From assembly GCF_024320865.1 (NCBI RefSeq), contig NZ_JANDBD010000008.1, forward strand, positions 62,001 through 126,000: DNA of 64,000 bases. The letters run 5' to 3'. Within the stretch, counting starts at the first letter, position 1. Every line of letters begins with the position of its first letter. The DNA is from Mycolicibacterium arenosum. GTDB taxonomy: Bacteria > Actinomycetota > Actinomycetes > Mycobacteriales > Mycobacteriaceae. A model generated the notes under the pieces. It made no database searches, was not told where the DNA came from, and saw only the letters and a program-made list of their open reading frames with translations. A program made the translations under genes and the position numbers. Below, one piece after another: positions 34,849-43,604 of this stretch.

Positions 34849-36291
34849 ATGATCGACGAGTTGGCGGGCCGAAGGCTCAGTGTGGACCTACTGGTCCGCG
34901 AACTCGGCAACTGGCGCACGTCCAGTGCCAGTGGTCCGGCCTATCAGGGTCTCGCCGACGGACTGCGGATGCTGATCGTCGACGGGCGGATCCCCATCGG
35001 GGCGCAGTTGCCGAGCGAACGCGCCCTCGCCGACGCCCTGCGGGTATCGCGCACCACCGTCACCGCGGCGTACAACCAGATGAGCGAGGACGGCTATCTA
35101 CACGCCCGTCGGGGCGCACGCAGCACCACGGCGATTCCGACGACGTCACCGGTGGGCTTCGAACCCGGTCCGGTCACCGTCAACCTGGCGGCCGCCACCC
35201 TGTCCGCCCCGGCCGCCGTGACCTCGCGAGCCTTCGCCGAAGCCGCCGCCGAGGTGACGCCCTATCTGCACGACATCGGCGTCGAGCTCGTCGGCGTTCC
35301 GCCGCTGCGCGAGGCCCTAGCCGAAAGGTACTCCGCCAGAGGACTTCCCACTCATCCCGATGAGATCCTGGTCACCACCGGCGCACTGCACGCCATCGGC
35401 CTGATCCTCGCGACCTACACCCAGCCCGGTGATCGCGCGCTCGTCGAACAGCCGACCTACCACGGTGCGCTGTCGGCGATGGCGAGCCGGGGCGTCCGAC
35501 CGGTGCCGGTCGGGATGACCCCGGACGGATGGGAACTCGACGCGGTCGACGCCGCCGTCCGCCAACTGGCACCCACCCTCGCGTACTTCATTCCCGACAA
35601 CCACAACCCGACCGGCCTGACGCTGCCGCCCGAGGGCCGAAACAGGTTGGCGCAGATCATCTCCGATACCAGGACCCGCACGATCATCGACGAGACCATC
35701 ACCGACATGTGGCTCGACGAACAGGTCCCCGCCCCGTTTGCGGCCGCTATGACGTCCCGTCGCGATCTGGTGCTGACGGTCGGTTCGATGTCGAAGTCGT
35801 TCTGGGGTGGCCTCCGCATCGGCTGGATTCGCGCCGAGCGCGCCACCCTGGCCACCATCGCCGCGTTGCGACCGTCCATCGACATGGGCACCGCCATCGT
35901 CGAACAGCTCGCCGCGGCAAGGCTTCTCGGGTACGAGGACGAGGTGCTGCCCGAGCGCCGCGAGATACTCCGGGGCCGACGGGCGCTGTTGTTCACACTG
36001 CTCGACGAGCACCTGCCGGACTGGCACCCGCTGCCCGGCACGGGTGGACTGTCGATGTGGGTACGGCTGCCGGTGCCGATGAGTACGGCGTTGTCCGCGG
36101 CCGCCTCGCGGATGGGACTGGAGATCCCACCGGGCCCGCGGTTCGGCGTCGACGGCAGCCTGGAACGGTACATTCGACTCCCCTACACGCTGCCCGACGA
36201 CCAACTCACCGAAGCGGTCGAGGTCCTCGCCAGAGCGTGGCGAAGCGTCACGGGCGCAACCGGTTCGGAACCCTACGCCGTGGTGGTGTAG
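34849..36291 (+). CDS. MocR-type regulator (GntR HTH fused to aminotransferase domain)
   Basis: 480 residues. N-terminal GntR winged helix, about residues 25-95 (GPAYQGLADGLRMLIVDGRI, LPSERALADALRVSRTTVTAAYNQM). A fold-type I aminotransferase domain follows, with the PLP lysine at about 316 (SMSKSFWGG) and the NHNPTG motif. Such proteins sense PLP or an amino compound and control a neighbouring gene. It is divergent from the YczE unit, a known MocR pairing (YczR/YczE). ATG 34849 used; an in-frame GTG at 34840 is possible. Confidence 0.9.
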   Translation: MIDELAGRRLSVDLLVRELGNWRTSSASGPAYQGLADGLRMLIVDGRIPIGAQLPSERALADALRVSRTTVTAAYNQMSEDGYLHARRGARSTTAIPTTSPVGFEPGPVTVNLAAATLSAPAAVTSRAFAEAAAEVTPYLHDIGVELVGVPPLREALAERYSARGLPTHPDEILVTTGALHAIGLILATYTQPGDRALVEQPTYHGALSAMASRGVRPVPVGMTPDGWELDAVDAAVRQLAPTLAYFIPDNHNPTGLTLPPEGRNRLAQIISDTRTRTIIDETITDMWLDEQVPAPFAAAMTSRRDLVLTVGSMSKSFWGGLRIGWIRAERATLATIAALRPSIDMGTAIVEQLAAARLLGYEDEVLPERREILRGRRALLFTLLDEHLPDWHPLPGTGGLSMWVRLPVPMSTALSAAASRMGLEIPPGPRFGVDGSLERYIRLPYTLPDDQLTEAVEVLARAWRSVTGATGSEPYAVVV

Positions 36292-36293
36292 GG

Positions 36294-37541
36294 CTAGCCC
36301 TCGTCGGGGATGTCGACCCGGCGGTAGGTGCCGTCGGACGCGTCGGCGGCCTCGATCTCGCTGCGGGTGACGCCGAGGATGAACAGCACGGTGTCCAGGT
36401 ACGGGTGGCTCAGCGATGCGTCGGCGACCTCGCGCAGCGCCGGCTTGGCGTTGAACGCCACACCCAGACCCGCGGCGGCCAGCATGTCGATGTCGTTGGC
36501 ACCGTCACCCACCGCGACGGTCTGCTCCATCGGCACCCCGGCCTGCTGCGCGAAGTCCCTGAGCGCCTTGGCTTTTCCGGGCCGATCGACGATCGTCCCG
36601 ACGACGCGCCCGGTCAGCTTGCCGTCGACGATCTCAAGTTCGTTGGCGGCGACGAAGTCCATCATCAGCTCGTGGGCGAGCGGTTCGATCACCTGCCGGA
36701 AACCACCGGACACGATGCCGCAGTGGTACCCCAGGCGGCGCAGTGTCCGGATCGTGGTGCGCGCACCCGGCGTCAGCTCGATCTGGTCGGCGACGTCGTC
36801 GAGGACCTCGGCGGGCAGTCCCGCGAGCGTGGCGACGCGCTTGTGCAGCGACTCGGCGAAGTCCAGCTCACCGCGCATCGCGGCCTCGGTGACCTCGGCG
36901 ACGGCTGCCAGCGCACCCGCCCGGTCGGCGAGCATCTCGATGACCTCGCCCTGAATCAGCGTCGAGTCGACGTCGAACACGATGAGTCGCTTGGCCCGTC
37001 GCGACAGGCTGTAGTCCTCCAGTGCGATGTCGACGCTCTCGGCCACGGACACGTCGGCCAGCGCCTGCTGCAATTGGCCGTAGGCCGCACCGGCGGGCAC
37101 CGACACGCGCAGTTCCAGACCCGTCACCGGGTAGTCGGAGACACCGCGAATGGTGTCGATGTTGACGCCTAGCGCCGCGGTCTCCCTGGCCACGACGCCG
37201 AACGCCTGCGCGGTGATGGGCCTGCCGAGCACCACGATCGAATGGGTCGACGGTTGGCTGAGGACGGGGAGGTCGTCGCTGCGCTCGATGGTGACGTCCA
37301 GCCCGACCTTCCAGATCGCCTTCTGAACCTCGTCGCGGAGATCGCTGCTGTCCGGCGGTGCGACGACCAGCACCCCGAGGGTGAGCCTGCCGCGGACCAC
37401 CACCTGTTCGACGTTGAGCAATTCCACCTGGCGTCGCGCGAGGACCTCGAACAGCGCCGAGGTGACGCCGGGCTGATCGCGACCGGTGACCGTGATCAGC
37501 AGGCTGGAACGGGACCCGTCTTGAATTGTGGGTGCGGTCAC
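36294..37541 (-). CDS. serB: Phosphoserine phosphatase with two ACT domains (SerB2 type)
   Basis: 415 residues. Two N-terminal ACT domains (residues about 10-90 and 95-175; SLLITVTGRDQPGVTSALF and IVVLGRPITAQAFGVVARE) bind serine for feedback control. They precede a HAD phosphatase with motif I DVDSTLIQGE, motif II VSGGF and motif III/IV GDGANDIDML. It catalyses the last step of serine biosynthesis. The convergent MocR gene ends 2 bases away. GTG start at 37541. Confidence 0.95.
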   Translation of the reverse strand: MTAPTIQDGSRSSLLITVTGRDQPGVTSALFEVLARRQVELLNVEQVVVRGRLTLGVLVVAPPDSSDLRDEVQKAIWKVGLDVTIERSDDLPVLSQPSTHSIVVLGRPITAQAFGVVARETAALGVNIDTIRGVSDYPVTGLELRVSVPAGAAYGQLQQALADVSVAESVDIALEDYSLSRRAKRLIVFDVDSTLIQGEVIEMLADRAGALAAVAEVTEAAMRGELDFAESLHKRVATLAGLPAEVLDDVADQIELTPGARTTIRTLRRLGYHCGIVSGGFRQVIEPLAHELMMDFVAANELEIVDGKLTGRVVGTIVDRPGKAKALRDFAQQAGVPMEQTVAVGDGANDIDMLAAAGLGVAFNAKPALREVADASLSHPYLDTVLFILGVTRSEIEAADASDGTYRRVDIPDEG

Positions 37542-37560
37542 GCCTACGGGTAACCGATCG

Positions 37561-39306
37561 TCAGGTGCGGACGTCGACGTCGTCGATGCGCGTCACATCG
37601 CCGTCTGCGGGTCCGTGCGCACGTCCGACGTGAGCTTCCGCGCGCATGCGTTCGACCATGTGCGGGTAGTGCAGCTCGAATGCCGGCCGCTCCGAACGGA
37701 TTCGGGGCAGTTCGGTGAAGTTGTGCCGAGGCGGCGGGCACGAGGTGGCCCACTCCAGCGAGTTGCCGTAACCCCACGGGTCGTCGACCACGACGGGTTC
37801 GCCGTAACGCCAGCTCTTGAACACGTTCCACGCGAACGGCAGCGTCGAGACGCCGAGGATGAACGCGCCGATCGTCGAGACCACGTTCAGCGTGGTGAAG
37901 CCGTCCGACGGCAGGTAGTCCGCGTAGCGGCGCGGCATGCCCTCGTCACCGACCCAGTGCTGCACCAGGAAGGTGGTGTGGAAGCCGATGAACGTCAGCC
38001 AGAAGTGCAGCTTGCCCAGCCGCTCGTCGAGAAGCCGGCCGGTCATCTTCGGGAACCAGAAGTAGATGCCCGCGTAGGTGGCGAACACGATGGTGCCGAA
38101 GAGCACGTAGTGGAAGTGGGCGATCACGAAGTAGCTGTCCGTGACGTGGAAGTCCAGCGGCGGGCTGGCCAGCAGGACGCCGGACAGGCCACCGAGCAGG
38201 AACGTGACGAGGAAGCCGACCGAGAACAGCATCGGTGTCTCGAACGTCAACTGCCCCTTCCACATCGTGCCTATCCAGTTGAAGAACTTGATCCCGGTCG
38301 GCACCGCGATGAGGAACGTCATGAAGCTGAAGAACGGCAGCAGCACCGCACCGGTGGCGTACATGTGGTGCGCCCACACGGCCACCGACAGCGCCGCGAT
38401 CGCCAGCGTCGCGTAGATCAGCGTGGTGTATCCGAAGATCGGCTTGCGGGAGAACACCGGGAAGATCTCACTCACGATGCCGAAGAACGGCAGCGCGATG
38501 ATGTACACCTCGGGGTGTCCAAAGAACCAGAACAGGTGTTGCCACAGCAGCACGCCGCCGTTGGCCGGGTCGTAGATGTGAGCGCCGAGGTGGCGGTCGG
38601 CGGCCAACCCGAAGAGCGCGGCGGTGAGCAGCGGGAACGCGAGCAGCACCAGGATCGACGTCACCAGGATGTTCCAGGTGAAGATCGGCATCCGGAACAT
38701 GGTCATGCCGGGCGCGCGCATGCACACGACCGTGGTGATCATGTTGACGCCGCCCAGGATCGTGCCGAGACCGCCGACGGCCAGACCCATGATCCAGAGG
38801 TCACCGCCCGCACCGGGCGAGTGGATGGCGTCGGTGAGCGGCGAGTACGCGGTCCAGCCGAAGTCGGCGGCGCCGCCGGGGGTGATGAAGCCCGCGATCG
38901 CGATCGTCGCGCCGAAGAGGAAGAGCCAGAACGAGAAGGCGTTCAGACGCGGGAACGCCACGTCGGGCGCGCCGATCTGCAGCGGAAGCACCAGGTTCGC
39001 GAAGCCGAAGACGATCGGCGTCGCGTAGAACAGCAGCATCACGGTGCCGTGCATGGTGAACAGCTGGTTGTACTGCTCGTTGGACAGGAACTGCAGCCCC
39101 GGCAGCGCCAGTTCGGCGCGCATGAACAGCGCCATCAGGCCGCCGATGAAGAAGAACACGAAGCAGGCGACGCAGTACATGATGCCGATCAGCTTGTGAT
39201 CGGTCGTGGTCACCAGCTTGTAGATCAGGTTGCCCTTGGGGCCAAGCCGCGCAGGGAACGGGCGACGTGCCTCGAGTTCTCCGATTGGGGGCGCTTCGGC
39301 TACCAA
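37561..39306 (-). CDS. ctaD: Cytochrome c oxidase (aa3) subunit I
   Basis: 581 residues, 12 or more transmembrane helices. Heme and CuB ligands are in the expected helices: TMHGTVMLL, HLFWFFGHPEVYI (cross-linked His-Tyr), WAHHMY, and IAHFHYVLFG. Terminal oxidase of the respiratory chain, in a supercomplex with bc1. A TTG start at 39306 is chosen because a perfect AGGAGG lies 5 bases upstream and the protein then begins VAEAPPIGELEARRPF like other mycobacterial CtaD. An ATG six codons upstream has no ribosome-binding site. Confidence 0.95.
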   Translation of the reverse strand: MVAEAPPIGELEARRPFPARLGPKGNLIYKLVTTTDHKLIGIMYCVACFVFFFIGGLMALFMRAELALPGLQFLSNEQYNQLFTMHGTVMLLFYATPIVFGFANLVLPLQIGAPDVAFPRLNAFSFWLFLFGATIAIAGFITPGGAADFGWTAYSPLTDAIHSPGAGGDLWIMGLAVGGLGTILGGVNMITTVVCMRAPGMTMFRMPIFTWNILVTSILVLLAFPLLTAALFGLAADRHLGAHIYDPANGGVLLWQHLFWFFGHPEVYIIALPFFGIVSEIFPVFSRKPIFGYTTLIYATLAIAALSVAVWAHHMYATGAVLLPFFSFMTFLIAVPTGIKFFNWIGTMWKGQLTFETPMLFSVGFLVTFLLGGLSGVLLASPPLDFHVTDSYFVIAHFHYVLFGTIVFATYAGIYFWFPKMTGRLLDERLGKLHFWLTFIGFHTTFLVQHWVGDEGMPRRYADYLPSDGFTTLNVVSTIGAFILGVSTLPFAWNVFKSWRYGEPVVVDDPWGYGNSLEWATSCPPPRHNFTELPRIRSERPAFELHYPHMVERMRAEAHVGRAHGPADGDVTRIDDVDVRT

Positions 39307-39457
39307 CAGATCCTCCTGGGTCATCTGACTGCGGCGAGTCGACGGACGCGCTGCCCGCGTGCTCGAGTTGAATCCTAACTCTCGCCGAGACGATCAGCGC
39401 TATGGGTCCTACAAACCGTCGTACTTTGTCACAAAACACTCCGAGCGGCGCGGATGT

Positions 39458-39463
39458 TACGGT
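39458..39463 (+). promoter_or_regulatory. -10 box for a leaderless fecB transcript
   Basis: TACGGT (TAnnnT) lies 6 bases before the GTG at 39470, which supports that GTG as start and a leaderless mRNA. Confidence 0.45.
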
Positions 39464-39469
39464 CGGCGC

Positions 39470-40558
39470 GTGCTGCCGACGAGCCGACGAACGGGCCCAG
39501 TCGCGGCCGCTATTGCGGTCTCCATCGCGGTCGCGGTGACGCTCGTCAGCGGGTGCGGTGACGAATCGGGACCGGCGACCAACGCGTCGAACGCGCCGGT
39601 CACCAGCACGACGAAGATCGCCGGCGCCGGTGTCCTCGGAAATCAGCGCAGGCCCGACGAGTCGTGCGCCCCCGAACCCGCGGCACCCGACCCCGGATTC
39701 GAGCAGCGCATCGTGCGCCACGCCGCCGGCGAGACCGAACTCCGCGGCGACCCGCAGCGCATCGTGGTGCTGTCGGGTGACCAACTGGACGCGCTATGCG
39801 CCCTCGGACTGCAGGGCCGAATCGTCGCGGCCGCAACCCCCGACGACACCGACGCCCAGCCCTCCTACCTCGGCACCGCCGTGCACGACGCGCCGCCGGC
39901 GGGCACCCGCAGCGATCCCGACCTCGCCGCCGTCACGGCCGCCAAACCCGACCTCATCCTCGGCTCGGAGGCCCTCACGCCGGAGAGCTACCGCGCGCTC
40001 ACCAACATCGCGCCCACGGTCTTCACCGGCCCACCGGGACCCGAGTGGCGGGACACGCTGCGCACCGTCGGCGCCGCGACGGGTCGGGCCGAGGCCGCCA
40101 ACGGCATCGTCGACGGCTTCGAACGCGACGCCGATCGGACGGGCAGCGAGAACGACGCCACCCACTACCAGGCGTCCGTCGTGCAGTTCACCGAGGACAC
40201 CATGCGCGTGTACGGGGCCGCCGACTTCCCCGGTAGCGTGCTCGCCGCCGTGGGCGTGGATCGCCCTGCGGCGCAACGCTTCACCGACAAGCCCTACCAG
40301 GAGATCGGCACCACCGAGCTGGACGAAGCGGACTTCTCCCCCGCCGAGGGCGACATCGTGTACGTCTCGTTCAGCGACCCGGCCGCGAAGGACCGCGCGG
40401 CCGCGGTGCTGGACAGCGACGCATGGCGCGCGCTGTCCGCGGCGCGAGACAACCGGGTGTTCATCGTCAACAACGAGGTATGGCAGACCGGTCAGGGGGT
40501 GGTCGCCGCGCGCGGGATGCTCGACGACCTCAGGACGTTGAACGGGCCGGTGAACTAG
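39470..40558 (+). CDS. fecB: FecB-type substrate-binding lipoprotein
   Basis: 362 residues. Lipoprotein signal ending VSGCGD (Cys about 26), then a two-lobe helical-backbone (class III) binding protein (RIVVLSGDQLDALCALGLQGRIVAAA; DLILGSEALTPESYRAL; DIVYVSFSDP). In mycobacteria FecB binds ferric-siderophore complexes at the periplasmic face; it lies next to ctaD in M. tuberculosis too. No permease gene is adjacent, so it works with transporters encoded elsewhere. Confidence 0.88.
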   Translation: MLPTSRRTGPVAAAIAVSIAVAVTLVSGCGDESGPATNASNAPVTSTTKIAGAGVLGNQRRPDESCAPEPAAPDPGFEQRIVRHAAGETELRGDPQRIVVLSGDQLDALCALGLQGRIVAAATPDDTDAQPSYLGTAVHDAPPAGTRSDPDLAAVTAAKPDLILGSEALTPESYRALTNIAPTVFTGPPGPEWRDTLRTVGAATGRAEAANGIVDGFERDADRTGSENDATHYQASVVQFTEDTMRVYGAADFPGSVLAAVGVDRPAAQRFTDKPYQEIGTTELDEADFSPAEGDIVYVSFSDPAAKDRAAAVLDSDAWRALSAARDNRVFIVNNEVWQTGQGVVAARGMLDDLRTLNGPVN

Positions 40559-40768
40559 CGGGCCTGGTGAGCTATTCGCGCTTAAGCTTCACGGGCGGAG
40601 CCCATGCGCCGGGCCTGTGACCTCCGACTGATTCACGTCACACCGGGAATCATCCGGACTCGGCCCCCCGTTGCTCCACCGGGTGCAACGCTGCACCCGA
40701 CTCGTTACCTTCGCTAATCTTTAAGCGAACACCGTTTGCGACACGACACAAAGAGGCACGTAGAAATC

Positions 40769-41824
40769 ATGACCACGACCGTTAACGCCTACGCCGCGAC
40801 CCAGCCCTGGGGCAGCTCGGCCCCACTGACCAAGACCACCGTCGAGCGCCGCGACGTCGGCCCGAACGACGTCGCGATCGACATCAAGTTCGCCGGCATC
40901 TGCCACTCCGACCTGCACACCGTCAGCGGCGAATGGGGTGACGTCACCTTCCCGATGACCCCCGGCCACGAGATCGCGGGCATCGTCACCGAGGTGGGCT
41001 CGGACGTGACCAGGTACGCCGTCGGCGACCGCGTCGGCGTCGGCTGTTTCGTCGACTCCTGTCGCGAGTGCGAGTTCTGCCAAGCCGGCGAGGAGCAGTA
41101 CTGCAACAACCCCGGCATGATCGGCACCTACAACGGCACCGGCCGGGATGGCAAGCCCACCCAGGGCGGCTACAGCGACGCGATCGTCGTCGACGAGAAC
41201 TATGTGCTCCGGATCCCCGATTCCATCGCCCTGGACAAGGCCGCTCCCCTGCTGTGCGCGGGCATCACGCTGTACTCCCCGCTGCGCCACTGGGACGCCG
41301 GTCCCGGCAAGCGCGTCGCCGTCATCGGACTCGGCGGGCTCGGCCACATGGGCGTGAAGCTCGCGCACGCGCTCGGCGCGCACGTCACCGTGCTCAGCCA
41401 GTCGCTGAAGAAGATGGAGGACGGGCTGCGCCTCGGTGCCGACGAGTACTTCGCCACCAGCGATCCCGACACCTTCAAGAAGCTCAGGGGCTCGTTCGAC
41501 CTCATCCTCAACACCGTGTCGGCGAACCTGAATATGGAGGACTACCTCGGCCTGCTCAGGCTCGACGGCACGCTCGTCGAACTCGGCATGCCCGAGAACC
41601 CGATGCCGATCCCGGCCGGCGTGCTGATCTTCGGCCGTCGTCGGCTGTCCGGCTCGTTGATCGGCGGCATCAAGGAGACCCAGGAGATGCTGGACTTCTG
41701 CGCCGAGCACGACGTCACCCCCGAGATCGAGGTCATCGAGGCGTCCTACGTCAACGAGGCTTACGAGCGGATGCTCGCCAGCGACGTGCGCTACCGCTTC
41801 GTCATCGACAACTCGACGCTCTAA
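40769..41824 (+). CDS. adhC: NADP-dependent zinc alcohol dehydrogenase (AdhC type)
   Basis: 351 residues of the cinnamyl-alcohol-dehydrogenase branch. Catalytic zinc ligands are in FAGICHSDLH and GHE. The structural zinc motif has four cysteines (CRECEFCQAGEEQYC), and the cofactor loop is GLGGLGHMGVKLAHA. It oxidises or reduces aldehydes/alcohols with NADP(H). The start MTTTVNAY is chosen by family length. The 210 bases upstream hold its promoter; I did not find a convincing operator. Confidence 0.93.
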   Translation: MTTTVNAYAATQPWGSSAPLTKTTVERRDVGPNDVAIDIKFAGICHSDLHTVSGEWGDVTFPMTPGHEIAGIVTEVGSDVTRYAVGDRVGVGCFVDSCRECEFCQAGEEQYCNNPGMIGTYNGTGRDGKPTQGGYSDAIVVDENYVLRIPDSIALDKAAPLLCAGITLYSPLRHWDAGPGKRVAVIGLGGLGHMGVKLAHALGAHVTVLSQSLKKMEDGLRLGADEYFATSDPDTFKKLRGSFDLILNTVSANLNMEDYLGLLRLDGTLVELGMPENPMPIPAGVLIFGRRRLSGSLIGGIKETQEMLDFCAEHDVTPEIEVIEASYVNEAYERMLASDVRYRFVIDNSTL

Positions 41825-41931
41825 ACGTCGCCGGCCTTCCGGCCCGCCGCCGCGAGCCGGTCCTACTACCGCCTACCACCGGGCGCTTCGTACTGGTCGG
41901 CCACATGGTCCGCTCCGACCCCTATTGAGCG

Positions 41932-42388
41932 GTGCCTTGCAAGTCGACTATGTCTCCGTCTGCGGTGTACCCCTCGACGGGGCGCATCGTGTATCCGGAC
42001 GGGATGTCGTGGGCAACGGGATCGCGACGTCCAGAGGAAGGGTGCCGTCGTGTTCGTGTCCGACGGTGTATCGAACCCATCCGACCCGCGACTGACCGGC
42101 GGCGAGCTTGCGGATCTCGACGGTCATGGCGTCGGATCGTCCGGCGGCCTGAAGGAACTGCTCGGTGGCTTGGCCGCGTACCTCCTCGAAACTCCGCCCC
42201 TCGGGTAGCGCGTAAAAGGTGATGAACCAGCGTTCAGCTCCGTCCAGCTGGCGCAGCGGACTGACGAACTGCAACAGACTCGATCCGCCGTCCTTCACCG
42301 CCGCCCCGCCGCTGCTGAACTGCATCACGTGCGTCGGCACACCCATGTTGATCACCGTATCGGCGATAGGCGACCACTCGATGCACAT
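41932..42388 (-). pseudogene. Hypothetical protein gene, probable frameshift near the 3' end
   Basis: The frame starting at 42388 (MCIEWSPIADTVINMGVPTHV) runs 146 codons to a stop at 41948. Its last 18 codons have poor mycobacterial third-base usage. In the next frame the sequence PVAHDIPSGYTMRPVEGYTA continues to a TAG at 41932 with much better usage. A one-base insertion around 42005-42030 would explain this. No signal peptide and no recognised domain. If the frame is authentic, it is simply a small unknown protein. Confidence 0.5.
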
Positions 42389-42470
42389 GCTTCGTGCACG
42401 GCCATGGCGACCACGCGCGTCCGTCGTCGCTGGCGAGCTTTACGGTCACTCGTGCCGGTAGGCCGAAGTA

Positions 42471-42492
42471 TCAGCGACTACTAGTTCGCTGA
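42471..42492 (-). terminator. Hairpin downstream of nrdF
   Basis: Perfect 7-bp arms TCAGCGA/TCGCTGA with an 8-base loop, 11 bases after the nrdF stop. No long T tract follows. Likely terminator. Confidence 0.5.
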
Positions 42493-42502
42493 GCAGGCAA
42501 AA

Positions 42503-43489
42503 TCAGAAGTCCCAGTCCTCGTCCGTGGTGACGACGGCCTTGCCGATGACGTAGCTCGAACCCGAGCCCGAGAAGAAGTCGTGGTTCTCGTCGGCGTTCG
42601 GCGACAGCGCCGACAGGATGGCGGGGTTCACGTCGGTCTCGTCCTTGGGGAACAGCGCCTCGTAGCCGAGGTTCATCAGCGCCTTGTTGGCGTTGTAGCG
42701 CAGGAACTTCTTCACATCCTCGGTGAGCCCGACCTCGTCGTACAGGTCCTGGGTGTACTCGACCTCGTTGTCGTACAGCTCGAACAGCAACTCGTAGGTG
42801 TAGTCCTTGAGTTCCTGCTTGCGCGCCTCGTTCTCGAGCGCGAGACCCTTCTGGAACTTGTAGCCGATGTAGTACCCGTGCACGGCCTCGTCGCGGATGA
42901 TCAGCCGGATCATGTCGGCGGTGTTGGTGAGCTTGGCGCGCGACGACCAGTACATGGGCAGGTAGAAGCCCGAGTAGAACAGGAAGCTCTCGAGCAGCGT
43001 GGAGGCGACCTTGCGCTTCAGCGGGTCGTCACCCTTGTAGAAGTTCATGACGATCTCGGCCTTGCGCTGGAGGTTGGGGTTCTCCTCCGACCAGCGGAAC
43101 GCCTCGTCGATCTCGACCGTCGAGCACAGCGTCGAGAAGATGTTGCTGTAGCTCTTGGCGTGCACCGACTCCATGAACGCGATGTTGGTGTACACCGCCT
43201 CCTCGTGCGGTGTCAGCGCATCGGGGATCAGGCTGACCGCGCCGACGGTGCCCTGGATGGTGTCGAGCAGGGTCAAGCCCGTGAACACCCGCATCGTCAG
43301 CTGCTTCTCGTGCGCGTTGAGCGTGCCCCACGACGGGATGTCGTTGGACACCGGCACCTTCTCCGGCAACCAGAAATTGCCCGTCAGGCGCTCCCACACT
43401 TCGGCGTCCTTGTCGTCCTGGAGACGATTCCAGTTGATGGCCGAAACCCGGTCGATCAGCTTCATTCCATCCGACACGTCAGACCCCAT
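42503..43489 (-). CDS. nrdF: Class Ib ribonucleotide reductase beta subunit (dimanganese-tyrosyl)
   Basis: 328 residues. Metal ligands and radical Tyr region of R2F are recognisable (AFMESVHAKSYSNIFSTL, FYLPMYWSSRAKL, IRDEAVHGYYIGYKFQ). The C-terminal TDEDWDF is the tail that docks to NrdE. With NrdE it makes all dNTPs; NrdI activates its metal site. It is a separate transcription unit 5.7 kb from nrdHIE, with its own pair of NrdR-like boxes 50-97 bases upstream. Orthologue of M. tuberculosis nrdF2. Confidence 0.97.
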   Translation of the reverse strand: MGSDVSDGMKLIDRVSAINWNRLQDDKDAEVWERLTGNFWLPEKVPVSNDIPSWGTLNAHEKQLTMRVFTGLTLLDTIQGTVGAVSLIPDALTPHEEAVYTNIAFMESVHAKSYSNIFSTLCSTVEIDEAFRWSEENPNLQRKAEIVMNFYKGDDPLKRKVASTLLESFLFYSGFYLPMYWSSRAKLTNTADMIRLIIRDEAVHGYYIGYKFQKGLALENEARKQELKDYTYELLFELYDNEVEYTQDLYDEVGLTEDVKKFLRYNANKALMNLGYEALFPKDETDVNPAILSALSPNADENHDFFSGSGSSYVIGKAVVTTDEDWDF

Positions 43490-43538
43490 TTCACCTGCGA
43501 AGGTTGTTCAGCCCGACCAGCCCGGCCGGCTGGTGCCG

Positions 43539-43554
43539 ACACTACCCCTGGGGT
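43539..43554. promoter_or_regulatory. NrdR-like box, proximal, nrdF
   Basis: ACACTACCCCTGGGGT resembles the NrdR consensus ACAC-w-A...T-w-GTGT with a weaker right arm. Its centre is 32 bp from that of the distal box, about three helical turns, as expected for cooperative NrdR binding. Confidence 0.65.
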
Positions 43555-43570
43555 ACGACAACCGGGCGCA

Positions 43571-43586
43571 ACACAACAGCTTGTGT
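43571..43586. promoter_or_regulatory. NrdR-like box, distal, nrdF
   Basis: ACACAACAGCTTGTGT has perfect ACACAA/TTGTGT arms and lies inside a longer palindrome (CAACACAA/TTGTGTTG). Strong match to an NrdR box. Confidence 0.75.
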
Positions 43587-43604
43587 TGTGCGTGTCGCGG
43601 CGTG

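Noticed and set aside
37528..39378. 616-codon open frame antisense to ctaD
   Set aside because: Charged, repetitive composition without domains; a shadow of the ctaD codon pattern.
41830..41843. GCCGG-CCTT-CCGGC hairpin as terminator of adhC
   Set aside because: Only 5 bp and no T tract; too weak to claim.
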